Positions 44,166 to 55,305 of a DNA stretch of 64,000 nucleotides are shown here, in pieces. Positions within the stretch are counted from its first letter, which is position 1. Each line of letters opens with the position of its first letter. Under the pieces are notes generated by a model. The model saw nothing but the letters and a program-made list of their open reading frames with translations. It was not told the DNA's origin and did not search any database. Source of the DNA: Achatina immaculata (taxonomy: Eukaryota; Mollusca; Gastropoda; Stylommatophora; Achatinidae); the NCBI GenBank assembly GCA_009760885.1, contig CM019699.1, positions 43,350,268 through 43,414,267 of the forward strand. Direction: 5' to 3'. The translations under genes were made by a program, and so were the position numbers.

Positions 44166-44656
44166 TACACTCTAAAACCCTTACACTCTAAAATTCATTT
44201 AAAAACATTACCATCTAAAACTCATAAAAAACACATACCATCTAAAACTCATAAAAACAATTACCATCTAGAAATCATAAAAACCCCTACAATCTAAAAG
44301 TCGTAAAATCACTTACCATCTAAAACTCATAAAAACCCTTACCATCTAAAAATCGCAAAACCCTTCGTATCGTTTCGTGTAAGGTTGAGCTACTTTCAAG
44401 ACTTTCCTACTATTTAAAAACTGTAAAAACTCCTACCATCTAAACATCGTAAAAACTCCTACCATCTAAACATCGTAAAAACTCCTACCATCTAAATATC
44501 GTAAAAACTCCTACCATCTAAACATCGTAAAAACTCCTACCATCTAAACATCGTAAAAACTCCTACCATCTAAACAACGTGTAAACTCCTACCATCTAAA
44601 CATCGTAAAAACTCCTACAATCTAAACAACGTATAAACTCCTACCATCTCAAATTC
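44166..44656. repeat. 26-bp minisatellite array
   Basis: About 18 units of CTACCATCTAAACATCGTAA type (plus AAACTC), with diverged units on the left. Confidence 0.9.
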
Positions 44657-45290
44657 ATCAGTAATACTTCAACCTTTAACTCAAGCTTTTTTCAGGATTT
44701 CTTGGCTTGTAACTATTTGCCTCCATAGAATATCTAATAGCCTCTCACACCACCACTGGCCAGCCATCGAGTTCGGTTCTAAAAGAGCATAATCCTAAAC
44801 GTAATTTGTTAGATATTGTTAGATATTGTTAGATATTGTTAGACATTGTTAGATATTGTTAGAAATTGTTTTAGTAAATATGCTAGAGTAGAATGTCAGA
44901 AGAGCTCCGTTGAAAATCTATTGTTTTTGTGTGTGCATGTACTTGTATGTGTGTGTGTGTTTATGTGTGTGTGTATGTGTGTGTGTGTGTGTGCGCGCAC
45001 GCTATCTTGCTAGATCAGTTACCTCTCATGTTGTTCATTATCCTATATTTGTGAATGCAGTAGTTTCATCTCGCATTCCTATATATTTTTTCATGTAATC
45101 TGTATACTTATATTTCATATAATTTCATCTTGCGTCCTTAGATATGTTTTCATGTAATCTGTATACTCATATTAAATGTCGTGTGTGGGAAGATTGAAAG
45201 ATGGAGTGATAAAAGGCAGAACGTAAGACAGGCCTGCATGCCAAATTCTTCACCTTTTAAAAATAAAGATCATTCATTCATTCATTCATG
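44657..45290 (+). mobile_element. CR1-like LINE, 3' end only
   Basis: Plus strand. It begins in the last codons (compare 7120-7187) and continues through the 3' UTR to GGCAGAACGTAAGACAGGCC and an (ATTC)n tail at about 45268-45290. Two simple-repeat expansions have grown inside it: GTTAGATATT x5 at about 44810-44868 and (TG)n at about 44948-44994. Unlike most other copies, no (TC)n follows. Confidence 0.82.
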
Positions 45291-46195
45291 TGTTAAAATT
45301 AGATATCCTCGCATATATATGAAAATAGAGATTAAATTTCTCATTTCAAAAGCTAAAAGTAAACTGAAATTATTATTGGATTTTGTTGTGTGATTACTGT
45401 GTTCACATTTCTTGTTATTCTTGGTTTCAGTGTCTCTAAAGATCATTAAAGTGATCCTGTTTTTAGAAACCGTCGCTGAAAACATGCAAAAAAAAAAGTA
45501 GATCATTGTCTTTAGAAAACGAGAATAAAATATCCGAGGCAGAAACTATCAAACTCATGTGACGCCATCTCTACATCCTGGATGATGTGTAAGAAGAAGA
45601 TCAGTTGAAGTTTCCTTGCCAAGTGTTGGGCCATGCCCTCTGCTCTCTTCTGTTCTGCAAGCACAATCTCAACAAGGATTTCTGCAACAAAAACATTGAC
45701 TGTTTGGTCTAGGTTTGTCCTAAATTGAAAGAAAATAAGAGGTCTTATTGAGACAGGTGGCTTAGTGCTGTGTGCTCACGCCTGGATGCTTGATCTATGC
45801 CACATTGAAGGAATGCCCTACTCGTCATGGAGAAGGGAGTTTCACAACAAAATATATATTTCTGTGTAAACAAGCCTATACACTTTATTTCTCTTCTGTT
45901 AAACTGTTTCATGGGAAAAACTGGAAACACTGGCTGACAACCAGGAGGTAGGAGATATTTTACCTGTTTTTTGTTATCTTATGTTGCGTTAATGTGTCTA
46001 CAGTTTTCTCTATATCTCACCTTTCTGGTAGCTCTTATCTCTTGTACTTTGTTTTATTTATCTGTTTACGCTTTCATAGCCTCCTACTTTGTCAAGTTTT
46101 CTGCCATGATTGTCAAGTGGTCACGTGCTATGTATTATGCTTTAGGTTCTGAACGGCTTCACAATAATACTCTGGCAGTCTGTGTCACACGCTAA
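45291..46195. other. Non-repetitive stretch with weak coding hints
   Basis: On the minus strand, TTATTTTCTTTCAATTTAG (AG near 45721) precedes an open frame to about 45540 reading LVEIVLAEQKRAEGMAQHLA, which could be an amphipathic helix. On plus, 45971-46195 is open and hydrophobic (LSYVALMCLQFSLYLTFLVA). Neither is recognised; no matching donor sites were found. Confidence 0.22.
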
Positions 46196-46515
46196 TATAC
46201 AAGATCTAGATCTGTGTCACACGTTGGCATATATATGACCCAGGTATGTGTCACATGCTGGCATACAAGACCTAGGTCTGTGTCACACGCTGACATACAA
46301 GAACGAGGTCTGTGTCACACGCTGACATACAAGATAAATGTCACAGGCTGACATACAAGACCCAGGTATATGTTACACGCTGACACTGAAGACTAAGATA
46401 TACGTCACACGCTGACATACAAGACGCAGGTCTGTGTCACATGCTGACATACAAGACCCAGGTCTGTGTCACATGAGGAGATACAAGACCTAAATCTGAC
46501 ACGCTGACATGCAAG
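46196..46515. repeat. 32-bp minisatellite array
   Basis: About ten diverged units with TGTGTCACACGCTGACATAC and AAGACCCAGGTC. It shares the GACATACAAGACC core with the 28-bp array to the right, so the two are related. Confidence 0.9.
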
Positions 46516-46629
46516 ATAAGTGTCAAGGTTTTATTTCTCTAAGATTTGAAACCAAACTTGACATGCTAGCATACTAGGTCACCGTTTCATTTCTCTAATG
46601 TCAAAGTTTTATTTTCTAAGTTAAAAACC

Positions 46630-47333
46630 AGACCTGACATGATGACATACAAGACCTAGGGCTGACATGATGACATACAAGACCCAGGCCTGACATGATA
46701 ACATACAAGACCTAGGACTGACATGATGACATACAAGACCTAGGACTGACATGATAACTTACAAGACCTAGGACTGACATGATGACATACAAAACCTAGG
46801 ACTGACATGATGACATACAAGACCTAGGACTGACATGATAACATACAAGACCTAGGACTGACATGATGATATACAAGACCCAGGACTGACATGATGACTT
46901 AAAAGACCTAGGACTGACATGATGACATACAAGACCTAGGACTGACATGATAACATACAAGACCTAGGACTGACATGATAACATACAAAACCTAGGACTG
47001 AGATGATAACTCACAAGACCTAGGACTGACATGATGACATACAAGACCCAGGCCTGACATGATAAATTAGAAGATCTAGGACTGACATGATGACATACTT
47101 GACCTAGGACTGACATGATGACATACAAGACATAAGACTGACATGATGACATACAAGACCTAGGACTGACATGATGACATACAAGACCTAGGACTGACAT
47201 GATGACATACAAGACCTAGGACTGACATGATAACATACAAGACCTAGGACTGACATGATGACATACAAGACCTAAACCTGACATGATAACATACAAGACC
47301 CAGGCCTGACATGATGTCTTAGTTTTATTTTTC
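46630..47333. repeat. 28-bp minisatellite array
   Basis: About 25 units of CTGACATGATGACATACAAG plus ACCTAGGA. The intervening 46516-46629 holds diverged mixed units. Confidence 0.93.
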
Positions 47334-47361
47334 TAATGTCAAAGTCACTTTTTCCCCACAG

Positions 47362-47409
47362 ATTTTTGTTCTGGGCATTGAAATCCTCTCTCCTGCCAGG
47401 AGAGAACAG
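47362..47409 (+). other. Candidate 48-bp phase-0 exon (uncertain)
   Basis: CACTTTTTCCCCACAG (AG at 47360-47361) is a strong acceptor. 48 bp open in phase 0 follow (IFVLGIEILSPARREQ), ending CAG at the donor GTTAGC (47410). Both borders and the length fit a small symmetric internal exon. No homologue is recognised and random occurrence cannot be excluded. The remainder of 47336-47880 holds a GAA run (47537-47552) and a 42-bp duplication (47661-47745, CACTTCTGTGCGCTAATGTT). Confidence 0.28.
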
Positions 47410-47880
47410 GTTAGCTGTCCCACTTCCTGCGCATGCGTGATGGCGCAGAAATAGCAAGCAATGATTGGCTGAGTTTTGACATCTGTCCCACTAGTAAGAA
47501 TTTTGCTCCAGGCCTTAAGGAATTATCATCCTCAGAAGAAGAAGAAGAAGAAGGCTTTAGGTCTTAGGTCCTGCCCTACCCAGCCCAGTCTGCAGTGGGA
47601 TGTTGTTGGGTGACTTTCAATTTATAAATATTTAAGTAAGGTAAACCGTGCGACCTTCTGCCTATGTTGATGTGTCCATCACTTCTGTGCGCTAATGTTC
47701 TCACTATGTTGATGTGTCCATCACTTCTGTGCGCTAATGTTCACACTGTGTCGTGGTCTGCAGCTCCAGAACTTGCTTTATGTGACGCAAAACCTGAGCA
47801 TAAATCGGATTAGGAGTGGGCCACAGCAGTGGCATTATTTAATTTTTGTTATAATCCACGAAAGAAGTTTCTCATAAATC

Positions 47881-48190
47881 ATGTAGCCCCCAATCAGATC
47901 ACAAATGTCACCAGAGGTTTTCTGAGTGAAGGGCCAGGTGTCATGTAGCCCCCGATCCGATCACAAATGTCACCAGAGGTTTTCTGAGTGAAGGGCCAGG
48001 TGTCATGTAGCCCCCAATCCGATCACAAATGTCACCAGAGGTTTTCTGAGTGACGGGCCAGGTGTCATGTAGCCCCCAATCCGATCACAAATGTCACCAG
48101 AGGTTTTCTGAGTGACGGGCCAGGTGTCATGTAGCCCCCAGTCCGAATCACAAATGTCACCAGAGGTTTTCTGAGTGACGGGCCAGGGTT
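47881..48190. repeat. 62-bp tandem repeat, 5 copies
   Basis: Units with ATGTAGCCCCCAATCCGATC and GTCACCAGAGGTTTTCTGAG starting at 47881, 47943, 48005, 48067 and 48129. The mariner at 48200 inserted into the start of a sixth unit. Confidence 0.96.
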
Positions 48191-48199
48191 TATGTAGTA

Positions 48200-48955
48200 C
48201 GAGGGTCATACCGAAAGTCGTGAGCAAAATCTTTTTTTAAAATTCAGAATTTGTAGATAGAGAAAATATAAGCGTATCACCTTATCTGCATCATTTTCTT
48301 CACTTTTCAACATAATCTACATTTCTGTGCCCACATTTTTCCCATGGCTGTGCAAGTTTGAAAATACCCTCCGGTTAGAATTCTGTTCCAGCTGACCAAC
48401 TGCACAAAGGCACTACTTTCTGGACGTTCTCTCCTGTGGGACCCAAAGGGCACAAACTTTTTTATAGCCTAGGGTTTCAATCATTTCATTTACTGCATTG
48501 TGTCCTATTCCAAGATTTACAGCCATTTCACATACTGTGACACGTTTGTCTTCTTTAATGATGTTGTCAACCCTTTCCATATTGCGTTCAGTGGAGGCAG
48601 TTCGAGGGCGACTGCTGCGATGCATATCTTGGATGCTCGTGTTTCCATCTTTGAAATGTTTAACACTTCTAGCACCCATACACACATCTCCATAAGCTAG
48701 CTGAAGTCGTTGGTGAATTTCAGCAGCTGGGATTTCCTCTTTAACGAGGAACTCAATGACAGCACCTTGGCGAAATGAAACTTAAGCACTTGCCATTTTG
48801 TTTATGCTCCGCGTGATCACGTGACACATGATATGACGTCATATGTCTTCTACAAGTAATGCAAAGGATGCAGTTTAAGCTGATACAGTTATTGTTTCTC
48901 TATCTATAAATTCTGATTTAAAAAAAATTGCTCGCGACTTTCAGTATGACCCTCA
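48200..48955 (-). mobile_element. mariner-family element, internally deleted
   Basis: Terminal inverted repeats at 48200-48227 and 48928-48955 match at 25 of 28 positions (GAGGGTCATACCGAAAGTCG on the left) and are bordered by TA (48198-48199, 48956-48957). The minus strand encodes only the transposase N-terminus: GAVIEFLVKEEIPAAEIHQR, then KHFKDGNTSIQDMHRSSRPR and the second helix-turn-helix up to ALWVPQERTSRK (48413). The catalytic DD34D domain is absent and the frame then meets the 3' non-coding end. A short, non-autonomous derivative, different from the 16.3-kb mariner. Confidence 0.87.
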
Positions 48956-49099
48956 TAGATGTAATAGTCAAACCCGGAAAAAAGGATTAGTTCCTGCCAC
49001 CATGTTGCATTTAACCAATAAACACACGAGGATAAGAAAGGGATGTGTCGCGGCAAAGCTAGAGATAAAGCAGTCGACACACAACGTCAGCGAGATGAA

Positions 49100-49900
49100 C
49101 ACAAACAGCCACAACGGAATGATAGATGACGCTCAAAATCTCAGTTACTGAAACGACTGCAAGTTGGCGAAAAAAAAATAGAAGTCCCATTCAAGAACTA
49201 ATTGGAAGAAACAGTGACATATTTGCCTTGTCGGACCTGGACGTAGGCAGAACTAACACATTAAAAATATATATAGGCACTGGCAACAACCCCCCAGTTT
49301 GTTTGAAACCCTGCAAAACCCCTCTCAACTACAGAGGAATAGTAGGAAAAACTATTCATGACATGTTACAGGCAGGAGTGACTCAACCAGCACTTCTAGC
49401 CCCACTGAAATTCACTAATTGTAATAGTGCAGGAAAAAAAGGAAGGAACACATCGCTCCTGCTGTGACTTCAGGGGTATCAGCACAATCACCAGACCTGC
49501 CTCCTACACGATGCTAGAAGCTGAAGATATTTTGACCCATCTAGGCGGAGACAAATAGTTCACCACCTTAGACGGGAAAGCCTGTTACTGGTGTATCCCT
49601 GTGGACGAAGAGTCTCAAGAAAAGAAAAGTTTCTCGTGCCAGTTTGGAAAATATATTTTTTTAAAATGCCATTCTGAGTCTGTAATGCTCCATCTACGTT
49701 TGCGGTATTAATGGATCACATCGTACAAGGTTTGTAAACATTTGCAGTGGCGTACTACTAAGGACCGTGTCAACCAGATACAAGAAGTCTTTCACAGACT
49801 AAGACAACACAAAGTCAAAGTCAACACAACACAGTTAGCTCTTTCACAAAATCAGAAACAGATTGGCCAAATGGTATGAAATATGCAGATAAGGCGTTGC
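49100..49900 (+). pseudogene. Ty3/Gypsy pol relic (RT part)
   Basis: Plus strand. 49126-49467 contains ELIGRNSDIFALSDLDVGRT and the linker PPVCLKPCKTPLNYRGIV, typical of the region before Gypsy RT. With frameshifts it continues TITRPASYTMLEAEDILTHL (about 49500), CIPVDEESQEKK and FSCQFGKY, and later NAPSTFAVLMDHIVQGL at about 49690. EVFHRLRQHKVKV near 49790 matches the RT thumb. The catalytic YxDD segment is not readable. At least four frameshifts and stops; no LTRs recognised beside it. An old, dead copy. Confidence 0.82.
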
Positions 49901-50084
49901 AGCCAACAAAAGAAAAAGATGATGAGTCGTTGCTCTGTAGTGCTCGTGAATCATCTGCTCAGAAAAATTCAGGTCAGCACGTGAAGTTGATGTCCAAGTG
50001 AATGTTTCAAGCAATGTGGCCGTGTCTGATCAGCAAAACTTCAGTTTAAATCGCAGCATCGCATTTTTTTTGCCTTTCTTTTCT

Positions 50085-50294
50085 GAATAGTATACATACT
50101 TATACCCTGCTGAGAACCTGAATAGTATACATACTTATACCCTGCTGAGAACCTGAATAGTATACATACTTATACCCTGCTGAGAACCTGAATAGTATAC
50201 ATACTTATACCCTGCTGAGAACCTGAATAGTATACATACTTATACCCTGCTGAGAACCTGAATAGTATACATACTTATACCCTGCTGAGAACCT
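50085..50294. repeat. 35-bp tandem repeat, 6 copies
   Basis: Six identical units starting GAATAGTATACATACTTATA and ending CTGAGAACCT. Recent expansion. Confidence 0.97.
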
Positions 50295-50615
50295 CTCTGC
50301 ACAGTAGCATTAATCGCTGTAACATATTCTGTGGGTGGTTTTCAATCTCTTGTGTTATACATTGTTTTAGATCGCTCAATGTAGCTCGGTTTGTAATATA
50401 AACAATAACAGTTAGGTAACACCAAAGAAAAAAAAATAGAGGAGAAATATCCGGAGAACAGAATGGCCAACTATCTCTGAATTATGAAATTAACGTACAC
50501 ATTAACATACAGCAGCCATGCTCACACGCGCAGTGTGTGCTATTGGTCCCTCTAGTCCGAACCATAAGTTCTCTCTTTTGGAGATAGCACTGAACTTTGG
50601 ATCGAAGAAGTTGTT
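50295..50615. other. Non-repetitive stretch, nothing assigned
   Basis: An acceptor-like TTATACATTGTTTTAG (near 50373) is present, but the frames that follow stop within 15 codons. No feature supported. Confidence 0.5.
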
Positions 50616-51555
50616 TATCATGTCTGTGCAGTGTATCATGTCTGTGTTGTTTATAGTGTCTATGTTGTTTATATCTGTGTTGTTTATTATGTCTGTCTTG
50701 TGTATTGTGTCAGTTTATTTGATCATGTCTGTGTTGTTTATTATGTATGTGAGGTTTATCATGTCTGTGTAGTTTATTATGTTTGTGTTGGTTATTATAC
50801 AAGGTGTTCCATAAGTAACTATGCATTAACCTGGCATCGGTTCCGTCTGCAGTATCTAGCCACATCTACATTCCGCTACACTAAGATATCACTACGATAC
50901 CGGAATCGATACTGGGTTACTGCACAGTTATTTTCCGAACGCACTGTATCTCTGTAGTTTATTATGTCTGTCTATTATGTCACTGTAGTTTATCACGTCT
51001 GTGTAGTTTATTTTGTCTGTTTTGTTTATTATGTCTGTGTTGATAATCTTATCTGTAATTTTTATTATATCTGTGCAGTTTATCATGTCTGTTTAGTTTC
51101 TCATGTCTACGTTGTTTATCATGTCTGTTTAGTTTGTCATGTCTACGTTGTTTATCATGTCTGTTTAGTTTGTCATGTCTACGTTGTTTATCATGTCTGC
51201 GTTGTTTATCATGTCTGTTTAGTTTGTCATGTCTGCGTTGATTATCATGTCTGTTTAGTTTATCATGTCTGCGTTGATTATCATGTCTGTTTAGTTTGTC
51301 ATGTCTACGTTGTTTATCATGTCTATTTAGTTTGTCATGTCTGCGTTGATTATCATGGCTGTTTAGTTTGTCATGTCTACGATGTTTATCATGTCTGTTT
51401 AGTTTGTCATGTCTGCGTTGATTATCATGTCTGTTTATTTTGTCATGTCTACGTTGTTTATCATGTCTGTTTAGTTTGTCATGTCTACGTTGTTTATCAT
51501 GTCTGTTTAGTTTGTCATGTCTGCGTTGATTATCATGTCTGTGTAGTGTGTGGCT
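50616..51555. repeat. 18-bp minisatellite array
   Basis: Units of GTTTATCATGTCTGTTTA type, often in 36-bp pairs (TTTAGTTTGTCATGTCTACG). Interrupted by about 155 bp of foreign sequence at 50797-50950. Confidence 0.93.
50797..50950. other. Insertion in 18-bp array, possible transposon end
   Basis: Starts TACAAGGTGTTCCATAAGTA, which resembles the terminal repeat style of mariner/Tc1-like elements (TA followed by CA-GGTGT-CCA-AAGT). A matching inverted end is not visible at the right border, so at most one end is present. Low confidence. Confidence 0.3.
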
Positions 51556-51659
51556 TTTATTAAGAATGTATTCCTAACATCATCTTCACAGAAATACGCC
51601 CCAGTTATGCAGGACCAGTCACTCTGAGCAGTTCATTTTTGACGATGCAAAGAGAACTT

Positions 51660-52185
51660 TAGTTCCAGACACGTTCCTGGTTGTGTCTCTTGCTCACACA
51701 ACTTTAGTTCAAGACTTGACTGTGTCTCTTGCTCACACAACTTTAGTTCAAGACTTGACTGTGTCTCTTGCTCACACACATTTAGTTCAAGATTTGACTG
51801 TGTCTCTTGCTCACACAACTTTAGTTCAAGACTTGACTGTGTCTCTTGCTCACACAACTTTAGTTCAAGACTTGACTGTGTCTCTTACTCACACACTTTT
51901 AGTTCAAGACTTGACTGTGTCTCTTGCTCACACACATTTAGTTCAAGACTTGACTGTGTCTCTTGCTCACACAACTTTAGTTCAAGGCGTGATTGTGTCT
52001 CTTGCTCACACAACTTTAGTTCAAGACGTGATTGTGTCTCTTTCTCACACAACTTTAGTTCAAGACTTGACTGTGTCTCTTGCTCACACAACTTTAGTTC
52101 AAGGCGTGATTGTGTCTCTTGCTCACATAACTTTAGTTCAAGACGTGTCTGTGTTTCTTGCTCACACAACTTTAGCTCAAGTTTG
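51660..52185. repeat. 39-bp minisatellite array
   Basis: About 13 units with GTGTCTCTTGCTCACACAAC and TTTAGTTCAAGACTTGACT. Open on both strands from its period. A good acceptor-like site (CTAACATCATCTTCACAG, AG at 51589-51590) lies just left of it. Confidence 0.95.
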
Positions 52186-52494
52186 TTTTGTTTGCTTTGT
52201 CCTGAATATCTGAAGCATTTACACAAACGTTTCTAAAACCACTGAATACCTAGGTCACGTGATTCAGTCTCTTCCTGTTGTTACAACATGACTATGCCAT
52301 AGATTTACTTCTTGAGTTCTGCATTCTTCCTTGTCTTTCTATAACTAAATTGCCAGAACCACATGCCACTTAGCCACCTGCCGTTCAGCCACATGTGGCG
52401 CATTAACGTCTATAGAATCAGCTCCAGAATCTCGTGGGTGGTCCGCTCTAAATCTTTTCATTTCATATTCTCATCTTCCTGTTTTTCATTACAG

Positions 52495-52573
52495 GAAGGC
52501 TTAGCAGGCGGGAAGAAAGAAATCTGGTTAATGAATCTCATCAGCTGAGATTACTAGAAGGAAGATTTGGCAG
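52495..52573 (+). other. Candidate 79-bp exon (uncertain)
   Basis: TTCCTGTTTTTCATTACAG (AG at 52493-52494) is a very strong acceptor. The third frame is open: RLSRREERNLVNESHQLRLL EGRFG, ending at CAG/GTGTAC (52573). The sequence is charged and helix-like. No family is recognised. It sits in a unique stretch between two arrays (52186-52645). Confidence 0.28.
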
Positions 52574-52645
52574 GTGTACTAAGCTCAGACATGACACGTT
52601 GGTCATAACATCATCTTAAAATATAAGCCTTCACGCCAGGAAACA

Positions 52646-52853
52646 TGCAACCGGGCAGCAGAAATAAAGAAATATCCCTCCGAAAACCTGAAAGCAGAAA
52701 TAAAGAAATATCCCTGTTAAAACAAGTCAGGAGAAATAAAGAAATGTCACTGTTAAAACAAGTCAGGAGAAATAAAGAAATGTCACTGTTAAAACAAGTC
52801 AGGAGAAATAAAGAAATGTCACTGTTAAAACAAGTCAGGAGAAATAAAGAAAT
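52646..52853. repeat. 36-bp minisatellite array, left block
   Basis: Units with AGGAGAAATAAAGAAATGTC and ACTGTTAAAACAAGTC. The same family continues at 53425-53635 beyond the inverted SINE pair. Confidence 0.93.
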
Positions 52854-53385
52854 GTCCGGTAAAGTAAGAGAACAAAGTTTGTAGGATCAGACCTGGAAAA
52901 AAATCGTAGACAAAGCACTTTAGTGAGAAGTGAGAGAAAGAAAAATCACAAGAGAATTACCTGGGATTCGAACACGGACTCTGGTAGGACGAGCAGCCGT
53001 CTAGCCACGAGAGAACAGCCTACTATCCACTTAGCCAACTAGCACCCTCCCCCCCCCCCCGTCCCCCCAAAAAAGGTGTTTTGTTGACATAGTCTTTAGT
53101 AACTACTCAGCAGACATGAGGGATCATGACGGAGCAGTTACTAAAGACTATGTCAACAAAACACCTTATTTGGGGGGGGGGACGGGGGGGGGAGGTGCTA
53201 GTTGGCTAAGTGGATAGTAGGCTGTTCTCTCGTGGCTAGACGGCTGCTCGTCCTACCAGAGTCCGTGTTCGAATCCCAGGTAATTCTCTTGTGATTTTTC
53301 TTTCTCTCACGTCTCACTAAAGCGCTTTGTCTACGATTTTTTCAAGGTCTAATCCTACAAACTTTGTTCTCTTACTTTACCGGAC
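52854..53385. mobile_element. Inverted pair of tRNA-derived SINEs (family L), about 530-bp palindrome
   Basis: The arms run about 52854-53109 and 53132-53385 around a 22-bp spacer, with few mismatches, from GTCCGGTAAAG to CTTTACCGGAC. Each arm is one SINE (minus on the left, plus on the right) with a tRNA-like head: A box TTGGCTAAGTGG and B box GTGTTCGAATCCC. The heads face each other through a C/G-run and AAAACACC. It interrupts the 36-bp array. RNA from either strand would fold into a long hairpin. Confidence 0.85.
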
Positions 53386-53424
53386 CAAAGCCTCATAGTT
53401 TCCTGTCTATAAACATTGTTCACT

Positions 53425-53635
53425 AAAGAAATGTCCGTCCTAAAGCCTGACCAGGAGAAAAAAAGAAATGTCCCTCTTAAAACCTACCAGAAGAAATAAA
53501 TAAATGTCCCCGCCAAAACGTACCAGGAGAATTAAAGAAATGTCCCTCCTAAAACCAGCGAGGAGAATTAAAGAAATGTCCCTGCTAAAACCTGCCAGGA
53601 AAATGAAAGAAATGTCCCTGCTAAACTTATGTCTT
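53425..53635. repeat. 36-bp minisatellite array, right block
   Basis: Same family as 52646-52853, more diverged (AAAGAAATGTCCCTCCTAAA). Confidence 0.9.
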
Positions 53636-53864
53636 ATTATCACGTGACAACTGCATGATGCTACATGGGAGCACCAAATGGATGACGTGAAGTTTACAGA
53701 TTTCGCCTTCCGGGAAATTGAACAATAAGTTTGTTGTTGTTATTGTTGTTGTTGTTGTTGCGTGAACCTAAAGAGCTGGAATTAATTATAAAACTCTTGT
53801 ATATCTCATTGCTGCGAGATTACCAGAGAACTGATTTCTGTATTATTGATATATAATAGATTAC

Positions 53865-54170
53865 ACGATGATAGCTATATAACCGATCTCTGAAAGATTG
53901 CTATATAACCGATTTCAGTAAGGTTGCTATATAACCGATGTCGGTAAGATTGCTATATAACCAATATCAGTAAGACTGTTATATAACCGATCTCATTAAG
54001 ACTGCTATATAACCAATATCAGTAAGATTGTTATATAACCGATCTCAGTAAGACTGCTATATAACCGATCTCAGTAAGACTGTTATATAACCGATGTCAG
54101 TAAGATTGTTAAATAACCAATGTCAGTAAGATTGCTACATAACCAATCTCAGTAAGGTTATAAGTACCGG
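53865..54170. repeat. 26-bp minisatellite array
   Basis: About 12 units of GCTATATAACCGATCTCAGT plus AAGATT. The stretch before it (53636-53864) is unique apart from a (TTG)n run at about 53730-53760. Confidence 0.93.
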
Positions 54171-54225
54171 ACAAGATTATAAAGCTGCTATTTTACTGTA
54201 GTTGCTCCTTCTGCACACAATCATC

Positions 54226-54535
54226 ATTCTTACTTGTCCCGGCACTTCAGCACAAAATCTTCATTCTTACTTGTCCCGGCACTTCAGCACAAAATCTTCA
54301 TTCTTACTTGTTCCGACACTTCAGCACAAAATCTTCATTCTTACTTGTTCCGGCACTTCAGCACAAAATCTTCATTCTTACTTGTTCCGGCACTTCAGCA
54401 CAAAATCTTCATTCTTACTTGTTCCGGCACTTCAGCACAAAATCTTCATTCTTACTTGTTCCGGCACTTCAGCACAAAATCTTCATTCTTACTTGTCCCG
54501 GCACTTCAGCACAAAATCTTCATTCTTACTTGTTC
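54226..54535. repeat. 37-bp minisatellite array
   Basis: About eight units with TTCTTACTTGTTCCGGCACT and TCAGCACAAAATCTTCA. Very uniform. Confidence 0.96.
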
Positions 54536-54679
54536 AGTCCAAGCCACAATCTGCTCTTCTGATGTTTTTGTTTTTTAGGATCCTTTTCTTTTTTTTTTTA
54601 TTCGAAAGTTCTTCATCTTCTCCAAGTCTCTTAGAGAGTCAGTGATTTGATAGATTTGTATGGAAGGACACGAAAGGTC

Positions 54680-55245
54680 TGTCTTGTCCTCTCCTGAAAT
54701 GCTTTGTTCCGTCTTGTCATGTTTTCTCCTGTCTTGTCATATCTTGCCTGTCTTACCCTGTCTTGCTCGGCCTTGTCATGTCTTCCACTGTCTTCCCCTA
54801 TCATGTCTTGCTCTGTCTTACGCTGTCATGTCTTGCCTTGTCTTGCACTGTCCTGCCCTGTCTTATCTTGCCATGACACGCCCTGTCATGTCACGTCTTA
54901 CCCTGTCTTACCATGTCTTACCCTGTCTTGCCCTGTCTTACCCTGTAATGCCATGTCTTGCCCTGTCTTACCCTGTCTTATCCTATAATGCCATGTCTTA
55001 CCCTGTCTTGCCATGTAATGCCATGTCTTACCCTGTCTTACCCTGTCTTGCCCTGTAATGCCATGTCTTGCCCTGTCTTACCCTGTCTTATCCTGTAATG
55101 CCATGTCTTACCCTGTCTTATCCTGTAATGCCATGTCTTGCCCTGTCTTACCCTGTCTTATCCTGTAATGCCATGTCTTGCCCTGTCTTACTCTGTTATA
55201 TCTTGTCCTGTCTTGCTCTGCCTTGTCATGTTTTGTCATGTCCTA
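54680..55245. repeat. About 10-bp repeat array (CCTGTCTTAC type)
   Basis: Short units CCTGTCTTAC, CCTGTCTTGC and CATGTAATGC, with longer composite blocks (e.g. CCTGTAATGCCATGTCTTGC at several places between 54950 and 55180). Confidence 0.92.
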
Positions 55246-55305
55246 GAATGTGTCCTAACTATTTTCATCTTCTCCTCTTCATCAAACAACTGAAGACATA
55301 TCTTA

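Noticed and set aside
48003..48227. 74-codon minus-strand frame
   Set aside because: 62-bp tandem repeat with rotating frames; no independent support.
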